64,000 nt of DNA from Saussurea involucrata (lineage: Eukaryota; Streptophyta; Magnoliopsida; Asterales; Asteraceae), in assembly GCA_033807775.1 (NCBI GenBank), contig CM066322.1:22557001-22621000 (forward strand), read 5' to 3'. The notes under the pieces are model-generated. The model worked only from the letters and a program-made list of their open reading frames with translations. It was not told the origin of the DNA and did not search any database. A program made the position numbers and the translations under genes. Shown piece after piece: positions 48,349 to 59,969 of this stretch; within the stretch, counting starts at the first letter, position 1; every line of letters begins with the position of its first letter.

Positions 48349-50101
48349 GCTTCCAAACTTTGTTTCTTTCAAATTCAGTCAGCTCTTCTTGCATAGCGCT
48401 GACCCAGTTTGGATCTTGGAGGGCATCATCTATTTTCTTTGGTTCAATCAGAGAAATAAAGTTAACAAATAAACAAATGTTACCTGCACTTCGTCGAGTC
48501 TGAACACCAGCGTTTGGATCACCAAGAATTTGATCAATTGGGTGATTAATAGTCCATCGCTGAGCCGGAGCATGAGTCGTTGACTCAACCTGAACTTGAG
48601 GGGCTGAAGATGAGGCTTCAGCAACTTCTGGTATATCAGTCAAGAAAGGAGTAGGTGCAGATGTCATTACATTCACTGATTGCTGAGAAGTAGATGGAAT
48701 GTCTGAGACATTTGGTTCAGAAGCAGGCATAGTGTTTAGAGGAACAACTGAGACCCATGAAGTTTCAGCTTCACTAGTCTGCATGTTTGGGATGATAGTA
48801 GGACCATCATCTTCAACGGTATGAGTATGAGGAGTGGGAACATCTTCTGAATCACCAAGATGAGAAAACATCCATTGATTCAGTTCTTCAGTATCACCAG
48901 AAGGTTTAGAATTTGCTGAACGGGATTCGTCAAAGGTGACGTGAATAGTTTCTTCAACTGTTTGTCTTCTTCGATTGAAGACTCCGAAAGCTTTGGAGAT
49001 AGAAGAATATTCAAGAAAGATTCCGTCATCAGCCTTAGGATCAAACTTTCCAAGGGAATCTCTGTTGTTCAGTATGAAACACTGACATCCAAAGATGTGA
49101 AGAAAGCTAATTGAAGGTTTTCTCCCATGAAAAAGTTCATAGGATGTCTTCTTGAATCTTTTGACGATCAGCGACCTGTTTTGCGTAAAACAAGTAGTGT
49201 TGACAGCTTCTGCCCAAAACTGAGTAGGCAGGTGAGAATCGCTGAGCATTGAACGTGCAGCTTCAATGATAGTTCTATTTCTTCTTTCAGCGACTCCATT
49301 TTGTTGCGGTGTTCTCACTGAAGAGAAGTTGTGAGAAATACCCTTACTCTCAAAGAAGGAATCAAGAGAACTATTTTTGAATTCAGTCCCATGATCACTC
49401 CTTATTGAGCGAACGATCATATTGTTCAGGACTTCCATTTTCCTGACAAAGGTGATGAGTTCTTCAGGGGTGTCACTCTTAGAACGTAGAAACATTACCC
49501 AGGTATAGCGAGAGAATTCATCAACTATGACCAGTGTATATTTCTTTCCAGCGATGGATTGTTTGTTAACAGGGCCAAACAAATCCATATGGCGAAGTTG
49601 TAGAGGAGATGACACTGAGGAGACTTGCTTTGACTTGAAGCTTGCTTTGGTCTGCTTGCCTTTCTCACACGCTGAACATAAGGACTCTTTGGCGTATGAG
49701 TGTTGAGGTAGACCAGTAACTAACTCTTTAGAAGATAGAGTATTCAGTGTCTTGAAGTTTAGATGAGAGAGCCTCTTATGCCATAGCCAGTTGACATCAG
49801 ATGAGGCTTTTGAGAAGAAACAGGAGTTCTCAGTGGTTGTTGAGTCCATGTTTATTACATAAACATTTTCCAAACGATAACCGCTGAGAGCTATCTTCTC
49901 CTTTTTGTCAGCGACAAAGTAGGATTCCTTAGTAAAGATTACTTTGTTATCCATGTCGCAAAGCTGACTGATGCTTAGAAGATTATGCTTCAGCCCTTCA
50001 ACATATGCGACTCTTCTGAAGGTTGTTGTACCATTAGAGAGTACACCAAACCCTCGGGTATGTCATTTTCCGTTTCCACCGAAAGTCACAGAGGGACCCT
50101 T
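48349..50101 (-). pseudogene. Copia-1 integrase and start of reverse transcriptase
   Basis: Reading leftward: the zinc-binding region with WHKRLSHLNF and CSACEKGK, integrase core with HMDLFGPV, RSDHGTEF and TPQQNGVAERRNRT (the D, D and E positions), a Pro/Thr/Ser-rich spacer, then the reverse-transcriptase lead-in HPIDQILGDPNAGVQTRR and FERNKVWKLV, where the LARD breaks in. The main frame is open from 49954. Upstream in the same frame, TGA at 50065 and TAG at 50104 separate it from protease and gag. Confidence 0.92.
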
Positions 50102-51495
50102 CTATTTCTTATACTCAGTGAGCAGGTTCTTCTTACCAGTCATATGTCTAGAGCATCCGCTATCGAGATACCAGATACCCTTCTTAACCTTAGTAGCAGA
50201 GGTTGAAGTAGAGGGAATGTCAGACTTTTCTTCCTCATCTTCAAGTTTGGCCATGAGACAGAGATTGGCTTCATCATCATCTTCAGAGTCAGATGATTCT
50301 TCTTCGTCAGATGCAACCCAATCATAGTCAGCCATCAGGCCTTTGCCTTTCTTCTTAAAGGTTTTCAGCTTTGAATACCTTTCTTTCAGTTTTTTGTATT
50401 TTTCATCTCTAGTCCTGGGAGTAAAGTTTTTCTTGGGAAAAGCTGAGGATCTAGAGACTTTCTTTGACCTGCACTCGCTAGCAAAATGTCCTATCTTTTC
50501 ACAGTTATAGCAAGTAGCAGTAGCCTTATCAACAGGAGTTGATGATCTTGGCTTATCAGTAATAGCAAGAGGTTTGTTTTTTCTGAAATTTTTCTTATTG
50601 GCGAATCTCCTGAATTTATTAGAAAGGAGAGCCATAGATTCATCAAGATCTGAAGAGTCAGGATCTGATGAACATTCAGAGTTAGTCTCCAACTCAGTGA
50701 TAGTGATAGTCGATCGCTGAGTGGTAGGTGACTCTGAGATTAAAGCAACATGGGTGCTTTTGGAATCTTTTACAAGATTCTTCTTAAGATGACTCGATTG
50801 CTCATGATTAAGCATCGTGCCATATAAGGTAGAAAGAGTCATGGATTTTAGATCCTTTGATAGCTTGAGACACATTGAATAACTGTCCCAGCTTTCGGGT
50901 AAACATTCTAAGAACTTTTTCAGTACTTCAAAGTTAGAATATTCCTTACCAACAGTTTTTAGATATATTATTAAGCAGTTAAAATGTTGGTGTACTTCAG
51001 AGAGAGATTCATTCTTAACACAAATGAAGCATTCGTACCACAAATGAAGCATTCGTACTGTCTTACCAGGTTGATCTTTCGTGAGTCCTGGACTTCAAAC
51101 GTACCTTCATACTGAACACAAATTGTGTCCCACATGGCTTTGGAGGTTTTCAGGTTCATGACGGAATGGTAGACTTCGTCAGGAAGAGCCATGGAAAGAA
51201 TGGATCTGGCTTTAGTGTCGATAGCCACTTTCTTCTTATCTTCATCAGTCCACATATGAATTTCCTTGGGAACCAACCTTTCTGGAATAGCAACTATATT
51301 CTCATCGGCTGGAACTTCAGGATCAATTCTAACAGGAATATATGGGCCGTTTTAAAGATAGTAAGGCATAGTAGGGTCTACACCTTCTAAGAGAATCATC
51401 CTATTTTTCCACAGATTAAAGTTATCTCTGGAGAATCTAGGGGGTTTTGCAAGAGAACCGTTGTCAATATAGTTAGTGTTTGTGTTGGTAGCCAT
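50102..51495 (-). pseudogene. Copia-1 gag and protease
   Basis: Start ATG at 51495 (MATNTNTNYIDNG). The gag core has NFNLWKNRMILLEGVD and ALPDEVYHSVMNL; the zinc knuckle is CYNCEKIGHFASEC near 50495; the protease active site is YLDSGCSRHMTG near 50150. Damage: TAA at 51354-51352 and a 20-bp tandem duplication at 51019-51058 that shifts the frame. After the duplication the frame agrees with integrase, so gag-pol was originally one continuous polyprotein. Confidence 0.9.
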
Positions 51496-51562
51496 TTTAA
51501 GAAATAGCGAGGAAGAAGAAATTAGTATAGATAAGATCTTGTTTATGAGATTAAACAAATCT

Positions 51563-51574
51563 GCTCTGATACCA
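51563..51574 (-). other. Copia-1 primer-binding site
   Basis: Minus-strand TGGTATCAGAGC, complementary to the 3' end of initiator tRNA-Met, two bases from the 5' LTR. Confidence 0.9.
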
Positions 51575-51576
51575 CT

Positions 51577-52524
51577 TGTTGGTCCCGAAGGGTTATACAA
51601 CTTTGTAGAAGGGGGGTTGAATACAAACACACGATTTTTACTTTCTAAATTGTTTATTGATAAATCTTAAAACAATTTACAACTTGTTGCGGAACAAGAT
51701 TAAGGATTAACCTAATCTAAACAAGTTAAGAACACTAAGTTTCTTGCACTAGAAATAAGATAGAAAGGAGATAAGAATATTACGAATAATATTCTAACAC
51801 TAAGAGAGAAAGAAGAAGATGGCCGAGCACTTCAATTCTGAAGTAGGGTTCTTCTTATATACTGCATGCATTTAATGCATGGCAGTGTTACTTTACACGT
51901 GGCAGCAGCTGAGTGGTTGCATGTTTTGACCTTTGTAGACAACCTTAGTAGCCGCATGGTGCACAGTGTAGAATCAGAGTTTGTTGTACGATTCTAGACA
52001 GAAGGGAGGTCCATTCTGACATTTCGTACGGAGACGTGCAAGGGGATAGACAAAAGTAACTTGTAGAGTTGACCTCATGATCAGCGTTCGTTGAATAGTT
52101 CTTTATCAGCGAATGATAAAGCTCAGCGATTGCTGAAGTCTTCTACTTGATACTTCACGTTGAGTGGACAGGTCTTGCTTCGCTGATATCCGCATCAGTT
52201 CATTAGTAGACTTGTCGCTGGTTCTTGGGCTTGATCTTCGACTTCAGCGTAGAACCTTTGTTGACGTGAAACTTGTCTTCAGGGATCATAAGTAAACAAC
52301 TAAACTATCAACGATCATCACAGAGACTGAACAGGCTCAGAGCTACTGGATGAACAGTGTTCGCTGAATGTCTAATCTAAAGAGCGAGAGTTCCTATCAG
52401 CGGTACTGTAAAGTCCTAGTACTTATCAGCGATAGTGAAACTCTAATACATATTATTTACTTACAATTTTCACTAAGTGTTTAAGAGAGGGTCATTATCA
52501 AATCACTGAGGGTTTGGATCAATA
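51577..52524 (-). mobile_element. Copia-1 5' LTR
   Basis: 948 bp. It matches the 3' LTR with about eleven substitutions. Its outer end reads CAATA instead of CAACA, a transition in the terminal dinucleotide, after which the GTTTG target duplication follows correctly. Confidence 0.92.
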
Positions 52525-52529
52525 GTTTG

Positions 52530-52739
52530 TTGGGTTTTTGTAGACTTTTCCCAAATTGTATCATATTAACCTGTTTTTGCAGGTTACAAGAATGTATTTA
52601 ACCGGTTTTAAAAAGTTTAAGAGTTTTATCAATAAAAAAAACAGTTCAAGAACTTAACCATTCAAAATCAGATAGTTTGTTGAGTTTTTAAGACTTTTCC
52701 TTAACTAAAATGTATAAAGTGATATGATTTATTGTCATC
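52530..52739. other. Host DNA between Copia-1 and Gypsy-C
   Basis: AT-rich host repeat. 'cagatagtttgttgggttttt' recurs about 140 bp further on as 'cagatagtttgttgagttttt', and the last 36 bp match 4958-4992. Confidence 0.6.
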
Positions 52740-52937
52740 TGTAATAACCAAGTTTTTTATTTTCTCTTTTGCTAAAGAAATAAAAGATGGGTGGAAGAAA
52801 TGTAAAGTCTAAAGTTTAGAGGGGCCTTAGAGTAAATAGCTGGAAGGTATAAAACCCTCAAGGTTTTGCACAAAACCCTAGGAGCTAATCATTGTGTGTG
52901 TGTGTGGCGGCTTAGAGAGAAAGAGCAGAGAAAGAAC

Positions 52938-53268
52938 TACCCTACGCACGACATGCAGCTAGCGGCGGTGGTGTTCGCTTTGAAAATATGACGACACTAC
53001 TTGTATGGAGTGAAGTGCCAGATTTACACCGACCACAAGAGTCTTAAGCACCTGTTTGATCAGAAGGAATTGAATATGAGACAGAGGAGATGGATGGAAC
53101 TATTGAACGACTATGACTGCGAAATCCTTTACCACCTGGGTAAAGCGAATGTCGTAGCTGACGCGTTGAGTCGGAAGGAACGTGGAGAATCGACCAAAGT
53201 GGTGGCCTTTAGAGTCGAGGCAACTTCGAACCTTCTAGATGAAGTTAAGAAGTTTCAAGAAGAGGCGT
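52938..53268 (+). pseudogene. Gypsy-C RNase H fragment
   Basis: YPTHDMQLAAVVFALK, then TGA in place of the Trp of IWRHYLYG, then IYTDHKSLKHLFDQKEL, RQRRWMELLNDYDCEIL and NVVADALSR. This is the end of RNase H and the linker to integrase, the same region as in Gypsy-A at about 23150-23450. It breaks at the Copia-2 target duplication. Confidence 0.88.
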
Positions 53269-54436
53269 TGTTGGGTCACCTAAGATTTGAAATTGACTCA
53301 CCGATGTTTCCTCTAAATCTTACTTAGAATATTTTAGCATGGTTCTTTATAATGACTTGTACAAGATAGCAAATGTTTGGTGAAGTCAAAGATCAACCAA
53401 AGTCAAGATTGAAGATTCTCTCATTGTGGAAGTGAAAGATCTTTTCTCAACACATACAAGTCATTGTCCACCGATGTTGTTCCCACACATCGGTGGACAT
53501 CTCTCCACCGAAATCTCTCTCTGTTTCGGCCAAAGAATCCCACCAATGGAAGTCCAATTTCAGTGGGATCTCAAAGATGGTTCTCTTCAAAGATGTGTTC
53601 TCAAAGATGCTTTTCTTCAAAGATGTGTCACATATTTCAAAGATGGTTTTCTTCAAAGATGTGTCACATATCTCAAAGATGCTTTTCTTCAAAGATGTGT
53701 CACATATCTCACAGACTTTCATCGGTGGTGGAATCCTTGAAGACAAAATGAGAAGCAAAATTATTATGAGACAAAATTAAAGTTGCCAAGAATCATCCCA
53801 CCGATGATGATGCTTAAATCGGTGGGATCCTTTGTCAAAAGATTTTCTTTGAAGAAAATATCAAGTCTTAGTGATATTGTCTTGGAAGACACACCAAGAG
53901 ATCTGCAGGGCATTATTCCTATTTCCAATGAAGATGTCCTTTCAGCATGGGTCTTACTCCTTGTTTCAAGGAAAAGGTAATTGTGTCTTATCACCTTTTC
54001 AGAAGTCCATTGGTTCTAAGCAAGTAACTTGAGGATAATAGTACCAAGCATTTAATGCTCAGTACACTCATCCTCACTATAAAAGGAAGACCTCTCCATG
54101 CAGAAGATATGACTTACATCTTGAGATACTTGAAGATTACTGTGTGCTCTAAGATTCTACGTGAACTGGAAGATTTCTCTCAGTCCAAGAAATCTCCATA
54201 TTGCTAAAAACTTCATAGCTTTGTTCTAAGTGTTCTTAGTTATTTTGTTTAGTATACTTTGTGAAAGATTGTTAGAATAGTTTATCTGTTCTTTTCCGCA
54301 ACAGTCTTAAGTTTCTATGTGTAATTCTTGTTGAAAGATTTTCAATAATAGAATTAAAATTGTGAAAATTTTGAGTATTGTATTCAACCCCCCCCCCCCC
54401 TTCTACAATACTTGTTATAGCCATCTAGGACTAACA
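53269..54436 (+). mobile_element. Copia-2 5' LTR
   Basis: TGTTGGGTCACC...GGGACTAACA form (here AGGACTAACA). It contains seven CACCGA/TCGGTG words and a tandem 'ttcttcaaagatgtgtcaca' repeat at about 53570-53710 (period near 34 bp). A TATA-like 'ctcactataaaaggaag' lies near 54075. A tract of 13 C precedes 'ttctacaatacttg' near the end, against 10 C in the 3' LTR. Confidence 0.93.
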
Positions 54437-54438
54437 AG

Positions 54439-54450
54439 TGGTATCAGAGT
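54439..54450 (+). other. Copia-2 primer-binding site
   Basis: TGGTATCAGAGT two bases after the LTR, complementary to initiator tRNA-Met except possibly its last base. Confidence 0.88.
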
Positions 54451-54479
54451 AGAAAGTTTAATTTCAATAAACTAGATCT

Positions 54480-55847
54480 GTGATTGCTGCCTCATCATCT
54501 TCAACTGTTGAAAACTCTTTTCAAAACAACTTTTCTGAAAATGGGTCTATAGCCAAACCTCCCAAGTTTAACCCCAACAACTTTTCTTTGTGGAAAAGCA
54601 GAATGATGCTTTTCATGGAAGGAGTGGATAGTAGATATCCAACTATTCTCAATGAGGGACCCTTAGTCCCTAAAGTTTGGTCTCGCTATAAAACCAAGAA
54701 ATCCGGTAAGGAAGTTGTTGGCAAAGATGATTCTGATGATTCCTCTGATGAAGAAAAATCTGCTGTTAATGGTCGTTACATTCTTAAAAATCCTAAGAAA
54801 TATACTGATGAGGAAAAACGTCTTGTGTCTCTTGATTCTAAAGTTAGAACTATCATTGCTCTCTCTTTTCCTGATGAAGTGTACCACTCTCTGGTAAATC
54901 TCTCTACTGCCAAAGAAATGTGGTCCACTCTGTGTGTTTTGTACGAAGGTACAAATGAAGTTAAAAAGAGCAGAAAGATTGCTCTTGTTAGAAAATTTGA
55001 ACTCTTTTCTTATGAGAGAGGAGAATCTCTCTCCAACTACTATAATCGCTTTAACAGTCTTCTTAATGACTTAAAGCTGTTAGGTAGAGTGTATGACAAT
55101 GAGGAAGTCTTGTGCAAATTTATGGACTGTCTTCCTGATTTTTGGGAAAATATATGTACTTGTATAAAGACAACCAAGGATCTTGATCATATGCCTCTCA
55201 CTTCTCTTTATGGAACTCTTTTCAACTATGAGCAGACTAAGCTGCAAAGGAAATCTGTCATCACAGACATAAAGAGCTCTTATCTAGCTCTCCTAAGTGA
55301 CTCTTCCAAAAGGACTAAGTGTATTCCAAGAATCACCTACCCATCTGACTCTGATCATGATTCTCAAGAAGATCCCAATGATCATTCGGAGGCATATCTT
55401 AGTGATGCTGAGGATGAATGTGAGGAAACTTCAATTGATAAATTAACTGATGAAATGACCATGTTGGATGGGTATTCTAAATCCAAATCCTACCACCCTT
55501 CTAGAAAATCTAAGTCTCTCTCCAAACACTCTTCTTTGGACAAATCTAATGAGGAATGTTTTAACTGTGGTAAAAAGGGTCATTTTGCTTCTGAGTGTAG
55601 AAGTAAACATGTTGATAGAACCAGAACCTCTTCCTCAGACCGATTTTCCTCAAAATCGGGAAGATCCAAATATGATTCCCAAAAGTTCAACCAATCTTTC
55701 TCTTCTGCAGATTCTGACAGGGCTGAAAGATACAAGGAGAAATACAAGAGAGAAAAGGAAAGGAATGAAAAACTTGTCAGAAAAGCAAAGAGTCTGCCTG
55801 CTAAAACTCAAGATTTGGCAGATGAACCCACATCTGAAAGCGAATGA
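54480..55847 (+). CDS. Copia-2 Gag
   Basis: 455 codons, uninterrupted. The core has NFSLWKSRMMLFMEGVD, SFPDEVYHSLVNL, MWSTLCVLYEGTNEV and LVRKFELF, like Copia-1 Gag. A zinc knuckle CFNCGKKGHFASEC sits near residue 360, followed by a Ser/Lys-rich tail and a basic helix. Gag packages the element RNA in virus-like particles. The frame begins with GTG rather than ATG in the place where a start is expected; the next in-frame ATG (residue 41) would remove the start of the core. The ATG may have mutated after or during insertion. Confidence 0.85.
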   Translation: MIAASSSSTVENSFQNNFSENGSIAKPPKFNPNNFSLWKSRMMLFMEGVDSRYPTILNEGPLVPKVWSRYKTKKSGKEVVGKDDSDDSSDEEKSAVNGRYILKNPKKYTDEEKRLVSLDSKVRTIIALSFPDEVYHSLVNLSTAKEMWSTLCVLYEGTNEVKKSRKIALVRKFELFSYERGESLSNYYNRFNSLLNDLKLLGRVYDNEEVLCKFMDCLPDFWENICTCIKTTKDLDHMPLTSLYGTLFNYEQTKLQRKSVITDIKSSYLALLSDSSKRTKCIPRITYPSDSDHDSQEDPNDHSEAYLSDAEDECEETSIDKLTDEMTMLDGYSKSKSYHPSRKSKSLSKHSSLDKSNEECFNCGKKGHFASECRSKHVDRTRTSSSDRFSSKSGRSKYDSQKFNQSFSSADSDRAERYKEKYKREKERNEKLVRKAKSLPAKTQDLADEPTSESE

Positions 55848-56626
55848 CTCCTCAACTGCTCTTGTATCAGCTAAGTGCTTTTCCTACTCTTCACAGGTAC
55901 ATACTATGTGTTTCATCTATCTTTTATGAATCCTCCTATTTCAAATTCTTTTGGATATGTGTCCATGAATTCTGCCGACACATCTGAAGACTTAAAATAT
56001 GGAATATTTTTTAAAGGCTAGTCTCTGGGTGCTGATTCTTTCTTGAAAATAAATTCTTCAAATCTTTCTAAAAACTACCTGTGTGACTTCCTCTACCGAT
56101 TTTCTTCCCAGATCTGTGTGTCTCAAAATGTACAATTCAAGGGAAAAGATTTTGGTCCTCCCAAAATTTGAAAAAGGAATTTTAGGTGCTGCACCCCAAA
56201 TCTTTGATTCCTCATCAAATTCTTTGAGGACATTTTTTTAAAGGAAAAATAAGGAAAAATATCACAATTCTAAAAAGATCTTTCTTTATAGAAAATGATA
56301 TATCTGTGGTGATGTTTCTCATTTTGCCATAATCTGTCCAAAAGAAAGAATTAATCTGTGTAATACCAATTCTTTCTCTTCTAACCCAAAAGGACCCACC
56401 ACCAAATGGGTACCTAGAAAATAAATTCTTTGTGTTTGCAGTTTTTGAGCTGGACAGATGGATCTATGTGGACAAGTGAGAAAGTTGACAAAATCTTCAA
56501 GATCATCATACTTCTCTCTATACATCTCATCCTCAAAGTTGTCCTACCCAATGCTCTACCCACCGAAACCACATCCATAAGTCTACTTCCGTGGAATTTG
56601 TTATTACTATTATTATTATTATCATT

Positions 56627-56663
<37 letters not shown>

Positions 56664-57000
56664 ATAATGATAAGAATAATATATATATTAATAATAATGA
56701 AAATAATAATAATAATAATGATACAACCTTTTTTTGATGACACGTATGCATCCTTAAACATTGCATGCATTTCTCTTCTTTTCTTGACCATCTTTATCAC
56801 CTCCTTTTCTTTCATTTTCAAGAAACCACTCAACCGAACCTGCATGCTCTTCCACCGAAATTGCAACTTGTAGCAATTAATTCCCAAGGGCACCACCCCA
56901 TTTTTTTAAACCTTCCCACCGATTCCAAACCTTTCCATCTTGCCATGCACCAAACCTTCCCACCGAACATCACCCCTAACACAAAATACTCCACCACCTT
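55848..57000 (+). pseudogene. Copia-2 deleted protease/integrase region with TTA/AAT microsatellite
   Basis: After Gag, a relic near 56285-56425 reads ICGDVSHFAIICP and GPTTKWVPRK, a second knuckle-like piece that normally precedes protease. Then a (TTA)n/(AAT)n tract fills about 56600-56730, and at 57001 the reverse-transcriptase lead-in begins. No DSG protease motif, HHCC finger or D,D,E core is present, so about 1.5 kb of pol is missing. The microsatellite marks the likely deletion junction. Confidence 0.8.
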
Positions 57001-58652
57001 TACTCCTGCAACCAAATGGACCAAAGATCACCCCATAGATCAAATCATCGGTGATCAACAAGCAGGTGTCCAAACACGTAGAGGAGTTGGAAATATTTGT
57101 CTCTATGTGAATTTTCTCTCTCTTATTGAACCCAAGAAGATTGATGAAGCTCTTACAGATCCATGTTGGATCACTGCCATGCAAGAAGAACTTTCTCAAT
57201 TTGAGAGAAACAAAGTTTGGAGATTGGTTCCCAGACCCCGAACGAAGACAATCATTGGAACCAAATGGATCTTCAGGAATAAAATGGATGAAGATGGTAC
57301 AGTTATCAAAAATAAGGCCAGAGTGGTTGCTCAAGGATACCGACAGGAAGAAGGCATTGTTTATGATGAAACTTTTGCCCCTGTTGCAAGACTTGAAGAA
57401 ATAAGAATCTTTCTGGCTCATGCTGCCTACCGAAATTTCAGAGTCTTTCAAATGGATGTCAAAAGTGTCTTCCTCAATGGGGAACTTGCAGAGGAAGTCT
57501 ATGTGAAACAACCTCCTGGTTTTGAAGACCCAGCTCATTCGGACTATGTGTATAGACTAAACAAATCTCTCTATGGTCTCAAGCAAGCTCCACGTGCTTG
57601 GTATGACAAGAGCCAACTTCCTTCTAAAGCATGGATATTCCAGAGGTAAAATTGACAATACTCTCTTCGTCAAGGAGACCTCAGGTAATCTTATTCTTGT
57701 CCAAATATATGTTGATGACATCACATTTGGTGCCACTGATGAGTCACTATGTGATGAGTTTGCTTCTCTCATGATGAGTGAATATGAGATGAGCATGATG
57801 GGAGAACTTACATTCTTTTTGGGCCTTCAGGTCAAACAATCTTCAGAGGGGATTTTTATAAACCAAAGTAAATACATTCGTGACCTTCTGAAGAAATTCA
57901 ACCTTTTAGATAGCTCTCCTATGAAAACTCCCATGGCACCACCTTTAAAACTCAATGCTGATCTAAAAGGTGAATCTGTGGATGTTACTCTTTATAAAGG
58001 AATGATTGGTTCCCTTCTGTACTTAACTTCTAGCAGACCGGATATTATGTTTGCTACTTGTCTATGTGCCCGTTATCAAGCCAATCCAAAAGAATCACTT
58101 TTAAAGGTTGTAAAACGGATTTTTCGGTATCTCAGAGGTACCTTGCATCTGGGTCTTTGGTATCCCAAAGACTCAGGTTTTGATCTAATTGGGTATTCAG
58201 ATTCAGATTATGCAGGTTCCCAGACTGATAGAAAGAATACCACAGGTAGCTGCCAACTTCTTGGTGGAAAATTAGTCAGCTGGTCCAGCAAGAAACGATA
58301 TTCAGTTTCAACTTCAACTGCTGAGGCTGAATATGTAGCTGCTGAAAGTTGCTGTGCCCAGATCCTGTGGATGAAGAATCAACTAAGGGACTATGATCAA
58401 ATCTACTCCAAAGTCCCAATTCTGTGTGATAACTCAAGTGCAATAGCTATTGCAAACAATCCAGTTCGTCATTCCAGATCAAAGCACATAGATATCAGAT
58501 ATCATTTCATCAGGGACCACATATCCAAAGGTGACATTGAGCTACATTTCATTCCTGCAGATCTTCAGCTTGCTGATCTGTTCACCAAACCCCTAGATGA
58601 AGCCAGGTTCAATTTTCTGATAAGTGAACTTGGAATGTGCAACTTTCAATAA
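57001..58652 (+). pseudogene. Copia-2 reverse transcriptase and RNase H
   Basis: KWTKDHPIDQIIGDQQAG, IGTKWIFRNKMDEDG, MDVKSVFLNGELAEEVYV, YGLKQAPRAWYD, then a one-base frameshift near 57600-57615, then GYSRGKIDNTLFVK, catalytic YVDDITFGATD near 57708, and RNase H with YSDSDYAGSQTDRKNTTG, STSTAEAEYVAA, ADLFTKPLDEARFN to the stop at 58652. Apart from the frameshift the sequence is clean. Very similar to Copia-1 in the same domains. Confidence 0.92.
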
Positions 58653-59957
58653 CTATGTGTTCTCATAATCCACCGATCTCTCATCGGTGGACACTCTTCT
58701 CTTTCTCCATCACACCAAATCTCATTTTTTTTCATCCTTTTCAATGTCTAAATCTATGTGATCTCTCTACACCGAAATCCATCTTAGTACTCTACACCGA
58801 AGCCATCACCTACTTCATTACCTACACTCTTTTTCCCACCATACATCTAACCAATCTACCATCACCAGAACAAACTTTCTTTGTGCCATCTCCTCATCCC
58901 ATCCCTTCATCCACCATTCTTCACTCTTGGTTTGCAACCCATCTCTCCTTTTCTCAAAACCCACCCACTACAAACTATTCTGCAGATGTCTCTCCAAATC
59001 CTCAAACTCAATCTTTTTGGGTCTTCAAAAATTGGAAGATGAAATTCCAATTTTTCTTCACTTTGAAGATTTTCTCCACCCTATTCTGAAGATGTCATAG
59101 AATTCCACCGAATTTTTGTCTAACTCTTGCAAAATTTCGGTGGGAATGATAAATTTTCGGGAAAAAAAATAATACCGATTTTCCTACCGAAAATCCTACC
59201 GAAATTAGCCAATTGTCTGTGGGATCTCCTTAGTTTTCGGTGGGGAAGCAAAAAAAAAATAATAATAATACCGATTTTCCTACCGAAAATCCTACCGAAA
59301 TTAGCCAATTTTCGGTGGGATCTCCTTAGTTTTCGGTGGGGAAGCAAAAAAAAAATTTGACCATACCACCGACCACACCACCGAAATTTCGGTGGCTGGC
59401 CCCCAAATTCGGTGGTTATGAGCACACACACACAAAAAAAAATAAAAAAAATCTGTGTTTTCAATTGTTTGTGGTGTTTCTTCTCCGTCGTACGCTGAGG
59501 GGGAGCAATATCAGCGTCCAACTCGATCAACACCAACCCTCTGTACTCGTTTTCAGCGTCCAACTCGGAAAAATGAGGAAATCGGGCGGACCGGTCAAGG
59601 GGGAGCACATCAGTCCGGGCGGATCTAACTGAGGGGGAGAAACACAAAACCGACTGATCTACTGAGGGGGAGCAAAACAAAGACAAAGGATGATGACGCT
59701 GAACAGGAAGTGCTGAAGATGCCAAGAGAAAGAGAAAATGCAAGAGATTGGCAAAAGCATCTTGAGGCTGATTCACTCAAACTCAACCCTCCTCAAAGAT
59801 TGTCACTATAATGGATGTGTCTCCTATCAAAACCCACAGACTCACTTGGCTGAAATCTTTTGAAGTAAATGGATGACTTGAAGATACTTTTGAAATCTTT
59901 TGGATGTGTCTCCTATCAGATACTCTTCAATATTCTAAGTATGGAGCTCAAATTCAA
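58653..59957 (+). mobile_element. Copia-2 3' noncoding region with motif repeats and multiple purine tracts
   Basis: No third ORF like that of Copia-1. It has about fourteen CACCGA/TCGGTG words; a ~105-bp tandem duplication at about 59150-59345 ('ccgattttcctaccgaaaat', 'ttttcggtggggaagc'); and GGGGGAG tracts near 59498, 59600, 59632 and 59665 in addition to the true one at 59960. 150- and 218-codon frames in this stretch on either strand are repeat artefacts. Confidence 0.7.
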
Positions 59958-59969
59958 ATAGGGGGAGAT

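Larger units (their letters stand above)
32824..52524 (-). mobile_element. Copia-1: Sirevirus-type retrotransposon, minus strand, with nested insertion
   Basis: LTRs of 949 and 948 bp bound the element, with target duplication GTTTG at 32819-32823 and 52525-52529. Reading leftward: 5' LTR, tRNA-iMet primer site, gag, protease, integrase, [LARD insertion], reverse transcriptase, RNase H, a long third ORF region, several GGGGGAG tracts, and the 3' LTR. Without the insertion it is about 11.8 kb. Large size, Met-tRNA primer, extra 3' ORF and multiple polypurine tracts are known Sirevirus traits. About eleven substitutions separate the LTRs. Coding frames are broken, so it is not autonomous now. 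Confidence 0.93.

Noticed and set aside
53426..53758. Frames of ~100 codons on both strands in the Copia-2 LTRs, repeated at 60127
   Set aside because: They are produced by the tandem 'caaagatgtgtcaca' repeat within the LTR.
56414..56896. Frames with runs of Ile/Asn/Leu on both strands
   Set aside because: Low-complexity translation of the (TTA)n/(AAT)n microsatellite.
59120..59776. 218-codon minus-strand frame in the Copia-2 3' region
   Set aside because: Built on a ~105-bp tandem duplication and purine tracts, antisense to the element, with no recognisable domain.
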